From the NCBI RefSeq assembly GCF_003970865.1, contig NZ_RXLZ01000043.1:1-43281 (forward strand): a stretch of 43,281 nucleotides of DNA, in the 5' to 3' direction. The position numbers and the translations under genes were made by a program. This stretch comes from Stenotrophomonas maltophilia. Lineage in GTDB: Bacteria; Pseudomonadota; Gammaproteobacteria; Xanthomonadales; Xanthomonadaceae. The notes beneath the pieces are model-generated. The model worked only from the letters and a program-made list of their open reading frames with translations. It was not told the DNA's origin and did no database searches. Shown piece by piece: positions 8,455 to 16,011 of this stretch (its first letter is position 1; every line of letters starts with the position of its first letter).

Positions 8455-9324
8455 ATGAAGACCCTGCTGTTCCCGTTCGCTGCCGCTCTGGCCCTGGCCG
8501 CCTGCTCGCCGTCGAAGGTCGAGTTCCAGATCGACAACCCGACCGACGCGCCGCTGGCACTGAGCATCGATGGCAAGGACCTGCCGGTGGCCGCACAGGG
8601 CTCGCGCCCGATCTCGCTGGCCGTGGGCGAGCATCACCTGCACACCGAAAAGCTCGGTGATGTGCGCTTCATCGTCTACACCGACGGTCGTGGCGGACTG
8701 ATCAACCCGACCCTGAGCGAGTACGTGATCGCCCGCGAGGTCTATGTCACCGACGAGAGCAAGCTGAAGAACTTCGGCACCGGCAAGGCCGGCATCGAGC
8801 TGGGCGGCGTCGACTTCGAAGGCCCGTTCGAGAAGAGCCACGAACTGTTCATCGACAAGACCTGGACCTACGGCGTGCGCGAACCCTTCCCGAAGGAAAA
8901 GGTGGTGGCCCACGTCGACGCGAGCGGTGGCCAGATCGTGGCCAAGGTGTTCACCGCGCCGGACTTCATCGCTTACGTGGAAGAAGGCATGGGCGAGCCC
9001 GGCGCCTTCAAGCGCGAGCAGCCGGCCGGCTACGTGGCCCCTGCTTTCAGCCTGGAACCGGCCCCGGCCAGCCTGCCGGCGCTGGTGCCGGCCTTCGAGG
9101 CGCATGCCGCGCCGCTGCGCGAGGTCTATGCGCGCTGGCTGAAGGCCACCACCGCCGATGAACAGAAGGCCCTGCGCAAGCAGGACTTCGCCGCCCAGAT
9201 GGCCTTCACCTCGGCCACCGCCACCCTGGGCAGCGGGCTCGGCCGTGAGGCCAACGAGGCCTACAACGACTTCGTTTCCCAGCGCAGCCAGCTGATGGGC
9301 CGCAGCGCCCTGGTGGTGCCCTGA
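8455..9324 (+). CDS. Putative lipoprotein of unknown function
   Basis: I do not recognise a named family. The 289-residue product starts with a clear lipoprotein signal: Lys2, a hydrophobic stretch, then the lipobox L-A-A-C with Cys17 followed by Ser-Pro-Ser, which suggests export and outer-membrane sorting. The mature part opens with a beta-rich stretch (VEFQIDNPTDAPLALSIDG) that looks like a small immunoglobulin-like or carbohydrate-binding sandwich. A mixed region and a helical, Ala-rich C-terminus follow. I chose ATG 8455 over ATG 8434 because AAGGACG sits at ordinary spacing before it and the signal peptide starts there. It lies between dnaE and accA, two genes that are adjacent in enterobacteria. 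Confidence 0.85.
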   Translation: MKTLLFPFAAALALAACSPSKVEFQIDNPTDAPLALSIDGKDLPVAAQGSRPISLAVGEHHLHTEKLGDVRFIVYTDGRGGLINPTLSEYVIAREVYVTDESKLKNFGTGKAGIELGGVDFEGPFEKSHELFIDKTWTYGVREPFPKEKVVAHVDASGGQIVAKVFTAPDFIAYVEEGMGEPGAFKREQPAGYVAPAFSLEPAPASLPALVPAFEAHAAPLREVYARWLKATTADEQKALRKQDFAAQMAFTSATATLGSGLGREANEAYNDFVSQRSQLMGRSALVVP

Positions 9325-9403
9325 GCTGACTGGCGCGCCCTGCCCGGCTGCGCTACCGTCGCCTTCCAGACGAAGGCGTACGGGTGGTTTGCACGCATTC
9401 GGC

Positions 9404-9409
9404 TAGAAT
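9404..9409 (+). promoter_or_regulatory. Candidate -10 box for accA
   Basis: TAGAAT matches five of six consensus bases and lies 28 bases before the accA start. A TTGCAC at 9389-9394 is too close (9 bp) to serve as its -35, and no clear -35 exists at 16-18 bp. It is plausible as a weak or activator-assisted promoter separating accA from the lipoprotein gene. Confidence 0.35.
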
Positions 9410-9437
9410 TCCCCTCTTCTTTACACGACGGCTTCCG

Positions 9438-10397
9438 ATGAATCCGAACTACCTCGACTTCGAGCAACCCATCGCCGACCTGGAAGCCAAGATCCAGGAA
9501 CTGCGCAACGCCAGTGCCGGGCCGGCGGTCAATGTCGAGGCGGAAGTGCACGCGCTGCAGGACAAGCTGCGCATGCGCACCGCGCAGATCTTCCGCAACC
9601 TGACCTCGTGGCAGGTGCTGCAGCTGGCCCGTCATCCGTCGCGCCCGTATACCGCCGACTACCTCCGCGTCATGTTCGACGAGTTCCAGGAGCTGGCCGG
9701 CGACCGTGCCTTCGCCGACGACAAGGCGATCATGGGTGGCCTGGCCCGCATCAACGGCCGTGCAGTGATGGTGATCGGCCACCAGAAGGGCCGTGACACC
9801 AAGGAAAAGATCAAGCGCAACTTCGGCATGCCCAAGCCGGAGGGCTACCGCAAGGCCCTGCGCCTGATGAAGATGGCCGAGCGCTTCGGCCTGCCGGTGC
9901 TGACCCTGATCGACACCGCCGGCGCCTGGCCGGGCATCGACGCCGAATCGCGCGGCCAGTCTGAAGCGATCGCGCGCAACCTGATCGAGATGGCCGAACT
10001 GAAGGTGCCGATCATCTGCACCGTGATCGGTGAAGGCGGCTCCGGCGGCGCGCTGGCGCTGGGCGTGGGCGACCGCACCGTGATGCTGGAGTACTCGGTG
10101 TACTCGACCATCACCCCGGAAGGCTGCGCCTCGATCCTGTGGAAGGATGCCGGCAAGGCCAAGGACGCGGCCGAACAGCTGGGCCTGACCGCCCCGCGCC
10201 TGAAGAGCCTGGGCCTGGTCGACAAGGTTGTGCGCGAGCCGACCGGTGGCGCCCACCGCAACCCGACGCAGATGGCCAAGCGCCTGAAGGCGGTGCTGCT
10301 GAACGAACTGGACGCGCTGGACAAGCTGTCCACCGAACAGCTGCTGGAACAGCGCTACACCCGCCTGCGCAGCTACGGCACGTACGAAGCAGCCTGA
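9438..10397 (+). CDS. accA: Acetyl-CoA carboxylase carboxyltransferase subunit alpha
   Basis: AccA, with AccD, transfers the carboxyl group from biotin carboxyl carrier protein to acetyl-CoA, giving malonyl-CoA for fatty acid synthesis. The 319-residue product equals the E. coli length. It begins [19 protein letters not shown] and has the crotonase-like fold. Typical segments are [60 protein letters not shown] and the oxyanion region [16 protein letters not shown]. The frame is open further upstream, but ATG 9438 gives the family N-terminus. A 12-bp-stem hairpin that begins composite repeat copy A starts 12 bases after the stop. Confidence 0.98.
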   Translation: MNPNYLDFEQPIADLEAKIQELRNASAGPAVNVEAEVHALQDKLRMRTAQIFRNLTSWQVLQLARHPSRPYTADYLRVMFDEFQELAGDRAFADDKAIMGGLARINGRAVMVIGHQKGRDTKEKIKRNFGMPKPEGYRKALRLMKMAERFGLPVLTLIDTAGAWPGIDAESRGQSEAIARNLIEMAELKVPIICTVIGEGGSGGALALGVGDRTVMLEYSVYSTITPEGCASILWKDAGKAKDAAEQLGLTAPRLKSLGLVDKVVREPTGGAHRNPTQMAKRLKAVLLNELDALDKLSTEQLLEQRYTRLRSYGTYEAA

Positions 10398-10408
10398 TTC
10401 ATCGGCTT

Positions 10409-10643
10409 GTTACTTTCTTGCTCGTGCAAGAAAGTAACCAAAGAACACGCCGCCGAACGCGAGCCGGTGCGATGCACCGGTTCCCTGCGCTTCTCGGTGA
10501 ATCAGGGGACGACGCCGAACTCGCTGCGCTCAGACATCGGCGCCTCTTCGCCCCTGTTTCACCTGCGATGCTCGGCTCGCTCATGGCGGACCTGAACATC
10601 AAAAGCCACAGCTGCACCCAGTAGATCCACGCCATGCGTGGAT
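10409..10643 (+). repeat. Composite 3'-end repeat, copy A (downstream of accA)
   Basis: The element starts with a perfect hairpin at 10409-10438 (GTTACTTTCTTG, six-base loop, CAAGAAAGTAAC). About 170 bases follow that are closely matched by copies B (16012-16248) and C (16226-16466, minus). These include the blocks CGCGAGCCG, CTCGCTGCGCTCAGACA and TGCTCGGCTCGCTCA. It ends in a SMAG palindrome at 10621-10643. The rest of the gap up to 10710 is unremarkable except for a small hairpin at 10676-10697. No gene is supported in 10398-10710. Confidence 0.8.
10621..10643 (+). repeat. SMAG palindrome (GTAG-ATCCACGC type)
   Basis: GTAG is followed by ATCCACG, the short centre CCATG and CGTGGAT. This is the commonest SMAG subtype in the window. 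It forms the tail of composite repeat copy A. Confidence 0.85.
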
Positions 10644-10675
10644 GCCTCTGCTTTGGCGAAGAATCACGCGAACTC

Positions 10676-10697
10676 GTAGAGCCAAGCATGGCTCTAC
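10676..10697. terminator. GTAG-headed hairpin downstream of the hemJ-like gene
   Basis: GTAGAGCC (10676-10683) pairs perfectly with GGCTCTAC (10690-10697) around a six-base centre. It ends 13 bases beyond the stop of the minus-strand gene at 10711 and may terminate it. The GTAG at both ends suggests a SMAG derivative. Confidence 0.45.
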
Positions 10698-10710
10698 GGA
10701 TAACGGACTG

Positions 10711-11166
10711 TCAGAACGGCTTGGCCAGCACCAGCCACACGATCGGAATGAAGGCCAGCAGCGGGATCTCGTTGATCCAGCGCAGCGCGCGCGACGACGG
10801 CAGCGCCCTGCCCTTGGCCACGCCCTTGAGCAGGCGGCCGATCCAGCTGAAGTACACCAGCAGCAGCACCACCAGCCCCAGCTTGGCATGCAGCCAGCCG
10901 GCGCCACCGGGCGCGACCATGGTCGGGAAATCGGGGATGACCTTGTAGCCCAGCCACAGCACCAGGCCGAGCAGGAATGCCAGGCCGAACATCGAGTGGC
11001 CGAAGCGGTAAAGCCGCAGGCCCATCAGCTGCAGGCGCTCGGTCACCGCCGGCTGGCCCGCAGTCTCGGCCAGGTTCACCAGGATGCGCGGCAGGTAGAA
11101 CACCGTGGCCATCCACGCCACCACGAACACGATGTGGAAGGTCTTGACCCAATAGTAGCTCTGCAT
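10711..11166 (-). CDS. hemJ: HemJ/CopD-family integral membrane protein
   Basis: The 151-residue product has four hydrophobic segments and closely follows the HemJ (UPF0093) pattern: KTFHIVFVVAWMATVFYLPR with His11, YRFGHSMFG, GWLHAKLGLV with Lys95, and the C-terminal RWINEIPLLAFIPIVWLV. HemJ is a b-heme-containing inner-membrane protoporphyrinogen IX oxidase of heme synthesis, and the equivalent His and Lys are the conserved residues of that family. Annotation pipelines often call such genes CopD family. The start at 11166 has GGAGCG just upstream on the minus strand. The gene stands alone between repeats. Its role in heme synthesis is inferred from family membership and would be redundant if hemG or hemY is present. 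Confidence 0.75.
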   Translation of the reverse strand: MQSYYWVKTFHIVFVVAWMATVFYLPRILVNLAETAGQPAVTERLQLMGLRLYRFGHSMFGLAFLLGLVLWLGYKVIPDFPTMVAPGGAGWLHAKLGLVVLLLVYFSWIGRLLKGVAKGRALPSSRALRWINEIPLLAFIPIVWLVLAKPF

Positions 11167-11210
11167 GCGCTCGCTCCGGCGGCTGGCGTAGGTGGATACC
11201 TATTGTCGCA

Positions 11211-11282
11211 GTAGAGCCACCCCATGGGTGGCTGCCGCGTCCAATCGCCGCACCATGGCAGCCACGCATGGCGTGGCTCTAC
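11211..11282. repeat. Inverted pair of SMAG palindromes (GTAGAGCCAC type)
   Basis: A forward unit at 11211-11233 and an inverted unit at 11260-11282 face each other across 26 bases in the gap between the hemJ-like gene and the methyltransferase gene. The two units differ at a few stem positions, so the pair could fold either as two small hairpins or one long one. Confidence 0.8.
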
Positions 11283-11353
11283 TGCAGGTCCGCCACACCC
11301 GGGGGCGCAACACCGTACGATAGACGCCGTTTTCCCCGATCGTGCACCGCCCC

Positions 11354-11944
11354 ATGGACAAGACCTACGACGCCGCCTACTTCCAACGCTGGTACCGCCG
11401 TGCCGACATCGGCGGCAGCGCCCGCCTGGCGCGCAAGGTCGCGTTGGCCGTGGCCAGCGCCGAGTACTACCTGGAGCGGCCGATCCGCAGTGTGCTGGAT
11501 ATCGGCTGCGGTGAAGGCGCCTGGCGCGCGCCGCTGCTGAAGCTGCGTCCGAAGGTCGAATACCTCGGCTTCGACAGCAGCGAGTACGCTGTGCGCCGCT
11601 ACGGCAGGACCCGCAACCTGCACATGGCCCGCTTCGGCGATTTCGCCTGGCTGCGGCCCTGTGCCCCGGTCGACCTGCTGATCTGCTCGGACGTGATGCA
11701 CTACGTGCCCGACCGCGAGCTGCGTGCCGGACTGGCCGGCGTGGCCGAGCTGACCGGCGGCGTGGCCTTCCTGGAAACCTTCGCCGCCGAAGACGAGTTC
11801 GACGGCGACCACGACGGCTTCCAGGCCCGACCGGCGCGCTGGTACCGCCGCACGCTGGCCCGGCACGGCCTGCAGCCGGTGGGGTCGCACTGCTGGCTCG
11901 GCCCCGCCCTGGCAGGCGATGCGGCCGCGCTGGAACGGATGTGA
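11354..11944 (+). CDS. Class I SAM-dependent methyltransferase
   Basis: The 196-residue product has a Rossmann-type methyltransferase core: motif I VLDIGCGEGAWR near residue 44 for S-adenosylmethionine binding, the acidic end of strand 2 in YLGFDSSEYAV, and motif IV DLLICSDVMHYVPD near 114. The substrate cannot be read from the sequence. I chose ATG 11354; a GTG at 11342 in frame is possible. TACGAT about 35 bases upstream could be a -10 box. The stop codon opens the perfect palindrome TGAATCCGGATTCA (11942-11955). Confidence 0.85.
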   Translation: MDKTYDAAYFQRWYRRADIGGSARLARKVALAVASAEYYLERPIRSVLDIGCGEGAWRAPLLKLRPKVEYLGFDSSEYAVRRYGRTRNLHMARFGDFAWLRPCAPVDLLICSDVMHYVPDRELRAGLAGVAELTGGVAFLETFAAEDEFDGDHDGFQARPARWYRRTLARHGLQPVGSHCWLGPALAGDAAALERM

Positions 11945-11955
11945 ATCCGGATTCA
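11942..11955 (+). terminator. Palindrome overlapping the methyltransferase stop codon
   Basis: TGAATCCGGATTCA is a perfect 14-bp palindrome whose first three bases are the stop. As RNA it gives a five-pair stem with a CCGG loop, followed by TTATTTTC. This is a weak terminator-like structure. Confidence 0.4.
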
Positions 11956-11996
11956 TTATTTTCAGCCAACTTAACCTGCGGGACAGCCGGATGGGA

Positions 11997-12035
11997 TATG
12001 CTGCGCGGCAACATATGACCATACATATTCGGTCG
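11997..12035 (+). promoter_or_regulatory. Candidate phaZ promoter and operator-like dyad
   Basis: TATGCT at 11997-12002 resembles a -10 box 41 bases before phaZ. Between it and the start lies an imperfect dyad at 12018-12035, where GACC and GGTC flank an ATACATAT-like AT-rich centre, well placed for a repressor. The -35 is not clear. Confidence 0.3.
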
Positions 12036-12037
12036 TC

Positions 12038-13345
12038 ATGCTCTATCAACTGCACGAACTGACCCGCAACCTGCTCGCCCCCTGGGTGCACCAGGCCCAG
12101 GCCAACGCCAAGTTCTTCGCCAACCAGGGCCACTGGTGGTCGCAGATGCCCGGCGCTGATCGCCTGGCGGCGGTCAATGAACTCTTCCACCGCATCGGCA
12201 AGGATTACGAGAAGCCCGAGTGGGGCATCAACGAAATCGACGTCGATGGCGAACGCGTGCCGATCGTCGTGCACGAGGAAGTGAGCAAGCCGTTCTGCAA
12301 GCTGCTGCGCTTCAAGCGCCACAGCAATGAAGCAGACCAGCTGCACACGATGCTCAACCAGCCGTTCGTGCTGGTGGTGGCGCCGCTGTCCGGACACCAC
12401 GCCACGCTGCTGCGCGATACCGTGCGCACGCTGCTGCGCGACCACCGCGTGTACGTCACCGACTGGGTCGACGCGCGCATGGTGCCGTCCAGCGAAGGCG
12501 AATTCGGCCTGGACGACTACATCGTCTACATCCAGGAATTCATCCGCCACCTCGGCGTGGAGCGCCTGCACGTGGTGAGCGTGTGCCAGCCGACCGTACC
12601 GGTGCTGGCTGCGGTTTCGCTGATGGCCAGCCGTGGCGAGCCGACGCCGCGCACGCTGGTGATGATGGGTGGCCCGATCGATGCGCGCTGCAGCCCGACC
12701 GCAGTGAACAACCTGGCCACGCAGAACCCGCTGTCGTGGTTCGAGAACAACGTCATCCACACCGTGCCGGCCAGCTATCCCGGTGCCGGCCGTCGCGTGT
12801 ATCCGGGCTTCCTGCAGCACGCCGGCTTCCTGTCGATGAACCCCAGCCGCCACTTCAGTTCGCACTGGGATTTCTACACCGACCTGGTCAAGGGCGATCT
12901 GGAAGACGCCGACGCGCACCGTCGTTTCTACGACGAGTACAACGCGGTGCTGGATATGCCGGCCAAGTACTATCTCGATACCATCCGCGTGGTGTTCCAG
13001 GACTTCCTGCTGCCGCGTGGTGAGTGGGTGGTCAACGGCGAGAAGGTCGATCCGTCGGCGATCCGCGATACCGCGCTGCTGAGCATCGAGGGCGAGCTGG
13101 ACGACATCGCCGGCCTCGGCCAGACCGAAGCCGCACAGGCGCTGTGCACCGGCATCACTGCGGACCGCCGTGAGCATTTCATCGTCGAAGGTGCCGGCCA
13201 CTACGGCATCTTCAGCGGCCGTCGCTGGCGCGAAGTGGTGTACCCGAAGGTGCGCGATTTCTTCGCCGCGCATGCCGAAGCACCGGCGGCGAAGGCTACG
13301 AAGAAGAAGAGCAACGTCACCCCGTTGCGGCGAAAGGCGGGGTAA
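12038..13345 (+). CDS. phaZ: Intracellular polyhydroxyalkanoate (PHB) depolymerase
   Basis: PhaZ mobilises stored polyhydroxybutyrate by thiolytic or hydrolytic cleavage at the granule surface. The 435-residue alpha/beta-hydrolase matches the PhaZ1/DepA family in length and in every catalytic position. Cys183 lies in the lipase-like box VSVCQPT, Asp355 in EGELDDIAG and His388 in GAGHYGIFSG, the same numbers as in Ralstonia eutropha PhaZ1. The N-terminal MLYQLHELTRNLLAPW is the usual family start. The C-terminus ends in a Lys/Arg-rich tail (KKKSNVTPLRRKAG). There is no phaC or phasin gene nearby, so its polymer source is not shown by this window. The stop sits in the GTAA loop of a hairpin. 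Confidence 0.93.
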   Translation: MLYQLHELTRNLLAPWVHQAQANAKFFANQGHWWSQMPGADRLAAVNELFHRIGKDYEKPEWGINEIDVDGERVPIVVHEEVSKPFCKLLRFKRHSNEADQLHTMLNQPFVLVVAPLSGHHATLLRDTVRTLLRDHRVYVTDWVDARMVPSSEGEFGLDDYIVYIQEFIRHLGVERLHVVSVCQPTVPVLAAVSLMASRGEPTPRTLVMMGGPIDARCSPTAVNNLATQNPLSWFENNVIHTVPASYPGAGRRVYPGFLQHAGFLSMNPSRHFSSHWDFYTDLVKGDLEDADAHRRFYDEYNAVLDMPAKYYLDTIRVVFQDFLLPRGEWVVNGEKVDPSAIRDTALLSIEGELDDIAGLGQTEAAQALCTGITADRREHFIVEGAGHYGIFSGRRWREVVYPKVRDFFAAHAEAPAAKATKKKSNVTPLRRKAG

Positions 13346-13351
13346 CCCGCC
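13336..13351 (+). terminator. Hairpin enclosing the phaZ stop codon
   Basis: GGCGGG (13336-13341) pairs with CCCGCC (13346-13351) around the GNRA-type loop GTAA, which contains the TAA stop (13343-13345). No T run follows. Confidence 0.35.
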
Positions 13352-13401
13352 GGTGGTGGGTGCTGACCTGGGTCGGTGCCATGCCATGAATCCCGGTATC
13401 T

Positions 13402-13573
13402 GATGGAGCGTGCCAACCAAGGTTGGCACCTACCAAAGCGAAGTCCGCCAAACGCCCCGACGCTGATGGAGCGTGCCAACCAAGGTTGGCACCTACCAAA
13501 GCGGATCCCGCCAAACGTCCCGACGCTGATGGATCGTGCCAACCAGGGTTGGCACCTGCCGAAGCGTGGATTC
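13402..13573. repeat. Three tandem 63-bp units, each with a SMAG palindrome
   Basis: Units start at 13402, 13465 and 13528, exactly 63 bases apart; the third is truncated near 13573. Each begins GATGGA(G/T)CGTGCCAACC, contains the palindrome GTGCCAACC-NNG-GGTTGGCAC and reads as an inverted GTAGGTGCC-type SMAG. The spacer resembles CGCCAAACGCCCCGACGCT. It fills the gap between the convergent phaZ and DUF1700-type genes. Because 63 is divisible by three, open frames across it show a 21-residue repeat; I do not regard these as genes. Confidence 0.85.
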
Positions 13574-13577
13574 CCGC

Positions 13578-14567
13578 TTACAGCCGCACCAGCAGGTTCT
13601 TGGCGATCAGCCCGTGCAGCTTGCCGATGCCGCGTGCCAGGTGCATCGTCAGCACCAGGAGCAGCGCGCCCGCCGCAGCAACCGCGATCGCCACCAGCGG
13701 CGAGGCCGCCATCGGCAATACATTCACGTCGTTGATGTACACGCCGGGGATGTCGCCACTGAAGATGGCCGCAACCGGTGCCCAGATCAGGCTCAGCGAC
13801 AGCGACAGCAACGTCACCGCGATGGTGAAGTAGACCACGCCCAGCGGCAGCATCAGCACGAAGTACAGCAGCGTCAGCCAGGTACGGCCATCGGTGAACA
13901 TGTCGCCGATGCGCTGCAGCCACGTGCGGCTGCGGTCGGTGTAACGCGGACGGCGCGGCATGCGCTCGCCCAGCAGTGCTTCCACCAGCCGCCCTTCCAG
14001 CAGCGCCAGCCCGCGCACCGAGCCGAAGAACAGCACGGTCAGCGGAATGCCGACGATCAGGATCAGCAGGCCAAGCGACAGCGACAGGCCGGTCACCACC
14101 CAGGTGAAGAAGAAGATGCCGGTGGCCAGCGACAGCAGCATGTAGAACAGCGCACCGTAGGTGTGCGGATCGGTCACCACACCGAAGAAGCGCGCCAGCA
14201 GCGAGCGCTGCACCGGCGACGGCGGCGGTGCGGCCGGCTCGACACCACTGGCTTCTGCCGCTGCGCGCAGCACCGGCGCGGTATCCGCACGCGGCGTGCG
14301 CAGCGCGCGGTTCACCGTCACTTCGGTCTCGCGGTAGATCTCGGCCACTTCGTCCGGCGCGCCATAGCTGCCGGCAACGTCGGCGATCACCTCGGCCTCG
14401 CTGCGGCCGGGCTGCGCCGCCAGCTCCGAACGCAGGTATTCCTCGGCGTCGTACAGGGCATCCTGCACCATCGCCGGGTCGGCGCCTTCCAGCGCCGCGC
14501 GCAGTTGCGCCAGATACTGCGGGATGGTCGTGGGCAGGGCTCGGCCTGCCAGGCTCGGGTCGTTCAT
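13578..14567 (-). CDS. Membrane protein with DUF1700-like N-terminus (PadR partner)
   Basis: The 329-residue product begins with a soluble helical region (about 1-90, TIPQYLAQLRAALEGADPAMVQDALYDAEEYLRSEL) like that of DUF1700/HAAS-type proteins. Two similar hydrophobic modules follow, each with paired membrane segments (about 130-200 and 235-320). These fit the putative-sensor domain often found beside PadR regulators. Its start at 14567 overlaps the PadR stop in ATGA, so it is translationally coupled to the regulator. The frame is open further upstream but would run into padR. The likely role is a membrane protein under PadR control, perhaps in envelope stress or membrane modification; the sequence does not settle the function. 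Confidence 0.85.
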   Translation of the reverse strand: MNDPSLAGRALPTTIPQYLAQLRAALEGADPAMVQDALYDAEEYLRSELAAQPGRSEAEVIADVAGSYGAPDEVAEIYRETEVTVNRALRTPRADTAPVLRAAAEASGVEPAAPPPSPVQRSLLARFFGVVTDPHTYGALFYMLLSLATGIFFFTWVVTGLSLSLGLLILIVGIPLTVLFFGSVRGLALLEGRLVEALLGERMPRRPRYTDRSRTWLQRIGDMFTDGRTWLTLLYFVLMLPLGVVYFTIAVTLLSLSLSLIWAPVAAIFSGDIPGVYINDVNVLPMAASPLVAIAVAAAGALLLVLTMHLARGIGKLHGLIAKNLLVRL

Positions 14568-14929
14568 TGCGGTACCCCCTCCAACACGGAATCGACGGAA
14601 TCGCGGGTGGCCTGCCAGGCCTGGCGCCACTGCGCCAGCACTTCGCGGCCACGTTCGTTGATGCGGTAGTAGCGCCGCGGCGGCCCGCTGCTGGACGGCT
14701 CCACATGGCTTTCCAGCAGGCCAGCGCCCTCCAGGTTGCGCAGCACTGGGTACAGCGCGCTCTGCTTGCCGCTCAGCACGCCCTCGCCCACCCGCTCCAG
14801 CTCCTTGGCAATGAGGTAGCCGTACAGCGGCTCCCCGGCCCGGGCCAGTACCGCCAGCAGGGCCAGCGATACCGTTCCGGCGCTGAGCTCCTTCTGGAAC
14901 TTCTTCAGGTGGACATCGTCCTCGGACAT
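14564..14929 (-). CDS. PadR-family transcriptional regulator
   Basis: The 121-residue protein has the PadR winged helix: ELSAGTVSLALLAVLARAGEPLYGYLIAKEL, then LYPVLRNLEGAGLLES and the wing PPRRYYRINERGREVL. Helix alpha-5 at the C-terminus (AQWRQAWQATRDSVDSVL) would form the dimer. It is the first gene of a two-gene operon with the membrane protein at 13578. PadR proteins usually repress their own operon, and two dyads in the upstream gap are candidate operators. The start at 14929 has GAGGG upstream on the minus strand. Confidence 0.93.
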   Translation of the reverse strand: MSEDDVHLKKFQKELSAGTVSLALLAVLARAGEPLYGYLIAKELERVGEGVLSGKQSALYPVLRNLEGAGLLESHVEPSSSGPPRRYYRINERGREVLAQWRQAWQATRDSVDSVLEGVPQ

Positions 14930-14940
14930 GACCGGCCCTC

Positions 14941-14984
14941 CACTACGTTGAAGTCCACAGTAGTGCGAAGTTCGGTATACCGAA
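14941..14984. promoter_or_regulatory. Candidate PadR operator region with two dyads
   Basis: CACTAC (14941-14946) and GTAGTG (14960-14965) form a spaced dyad with 13 bases between. Next to it lies the perfect palindrome TTCGGTATACCGAA (14971-14984). Both lie in the 136-base gap between the PadR operon and the divergent cyclophilin gene. This is where an autorepressor would act. Confidence 0.45.
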
Positions 14985-15007
14985 TGTGTCGTTAGTCATC
15001 GTGCCGG

Positions 15008-15036
15008 TTGGCGTTGGAGAGCTGCTCGCGCAGAAT
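15008..15036 (+). promoter_or_regulatory. Candidate sigma-70 promoter of the cyclophilin gene
   Basis: TTGGCG at 15008-15013 and CAGAAT at 15031-15036 are separated by 17 bases, each matching four of six consensus bases. A start near 15043 would leave a leader of about 23 bases before the ATG at 15066. Confidence 0.4.
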
Positions 15037-15065
15037 CGAAGCCTTGTTCATGTTCCGGGGTTCCC

Positions 15066-15962
15066 ATGCCGCACCGTCGTCGCCTTGCCCTGACCGCCCT
15101 CGCCTGCCTGCTGCCCGCCCTGGCCAGCGCGGCCTCGCCTTACCGCAGCCCGCAGCAGATCCTGGACGCCTCGGCCGCCAGCGACTGGCGCACGCCGGAC
15201 CCGGCCAACCTGCTGTACATGGACCTGCCGGCCGGTCGGGTGATCATCGAGCTGGCGCCGCAGTTCGCCCCACGCCATGTCGCCAACATCCAGACCTTCG
15301 CCCACGAGCACTTCTGGGACGGCACCAGCATCTACCGCTCGCAGGACAATTTCGTGGTGCAGTTCGGTGATGCCGACGCCGATGACGCCGCCAAGGCCAA
15401 GCCGTTCGGCAGTGCCGCGCGCAAGCTGCCGGCCGAGTTCGAACGCGCCAGCACCGGACTGAAGGTGAGCGTGTTGCCGGACCGCGATGGCTGGGCTCCG
15501 CAGACCGGTTTCGTCGACGGTTTCCCAGTCGGCCAGGACCCGCAGGCCGGCAAGGCCTGGCTGGCGCACTGCTACGGCATGCTCGGCGCCGGCCGCAGCA
15601 ACGAGGAAGACAGCAGCATCGGTGCCGAACTATACGTGGTGACCGGCCAGTCACCGCGTCAGCTGGACCGCAACATCACCCTCGTGGGTCGCGTGCTGAA
15701 GGGCATGGAACTGCTCAGCGCAACGCCGCGCGGCCCGGCGCCGATGGGCTTCTACACCGACCCGAAGCTGCGTACGCCGATCGTATCGATCCGCCGTGCC
15801 AGCGATGTGCCGGTGGCCGAGCGCACGCCGATCCAGGTGCTGCGTACCGACTCAAAGACCTTCGCCGATACGGTGGAGGCACGCCGCAATCGCGTGGATG
15901 ATTTCTACAAGCGCCCGGCGGGGCATATCGATCTTTGCAATATTCCGGTGCCGGTGCGGTGA
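15066..15962 (+). CDS. Periplasmic cyclophilin-type peptidyl-prolyl isomerase
   Basis: The 298-residue product has an N-terminal signal peptide (MPHRRR, a hydrophobic core and an AxA-like site near residues 19-22). A cyclophilin domain covers about 48-235: [42 protein letters not shown], and a later [28 protein letters not shown] replacing the usual FSMANAG and PNTNGSQFF blocks. The divergence in those blocks suggests weakened or specialised activity, as in other large periplasmic cyclophilins. A C-terminal extension of about 60 residues has no match I recognise. The stop codon lies in the loop of a six-pair hairpin (15954-15974). Confidence 0.88.
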   Translation: MPHRRRLALTALACLLPALASAASPYRSPQQILDASAASDWRTPDPANLLYMDLPAGRVIIELAPQFAPRHVANIQTFAHEHFWDGTSIYRSQDNFVVQFGDADADDAAKAKPFGSAARKLPAEFERASTGLKVSVLPDRDGWAPQTGFVDGFPVGQDPQAGKAWLAHCYGMLGAGRSNEEDSSIGAELYVVTGQSPRQLDRNITLVGRVLKGMELLSATPRGPAPMGFYTDPKLRTPIVSIRRASDVPVAERTPIQVLRTDSKTFADTVEARRNRVDDFYKRPAGHIDLCNIPVPVR

Positions 15963-15974
15963 TGGTTTCCGCAC
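15954..15974 (+). terminator. Hairpin enclosing the cyclophilin stop codon
   Basis: GTGCGG (15954-15959) pairs with CCGCAC (15969-15974) around a nine-base loop that holds the TGA (15960-15962). No T run follows. Confidence 0.3.
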
Positions 15975-16011
15975 GTTACGCGTGCTGAAGGCGCTTCATC
16001 GTTCATGGGCG

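Noticed and set aside
9389..9409. TTGCAC and TAGAAT as a complete accA promoter
   Set aside because: The spacing is only nine bases, too short for sigma-70. Only the -10 part was kept, at low confidence.
13402..13573. Possible CRISPR array from three regularly spaced repeats
   Set aside because: Units are tandem 63-bp copies with near-identical spacers and a strong palindrome, and no cas genes are near.
13376..13735. Open frame with a repeated peptide MERANQGWHLPKR
   Set aside because: The repeat comes from the 63-bp SMAG-bearing tandem units, whose length is a multiple of three. It then runs antisense into the membrane protein gene.
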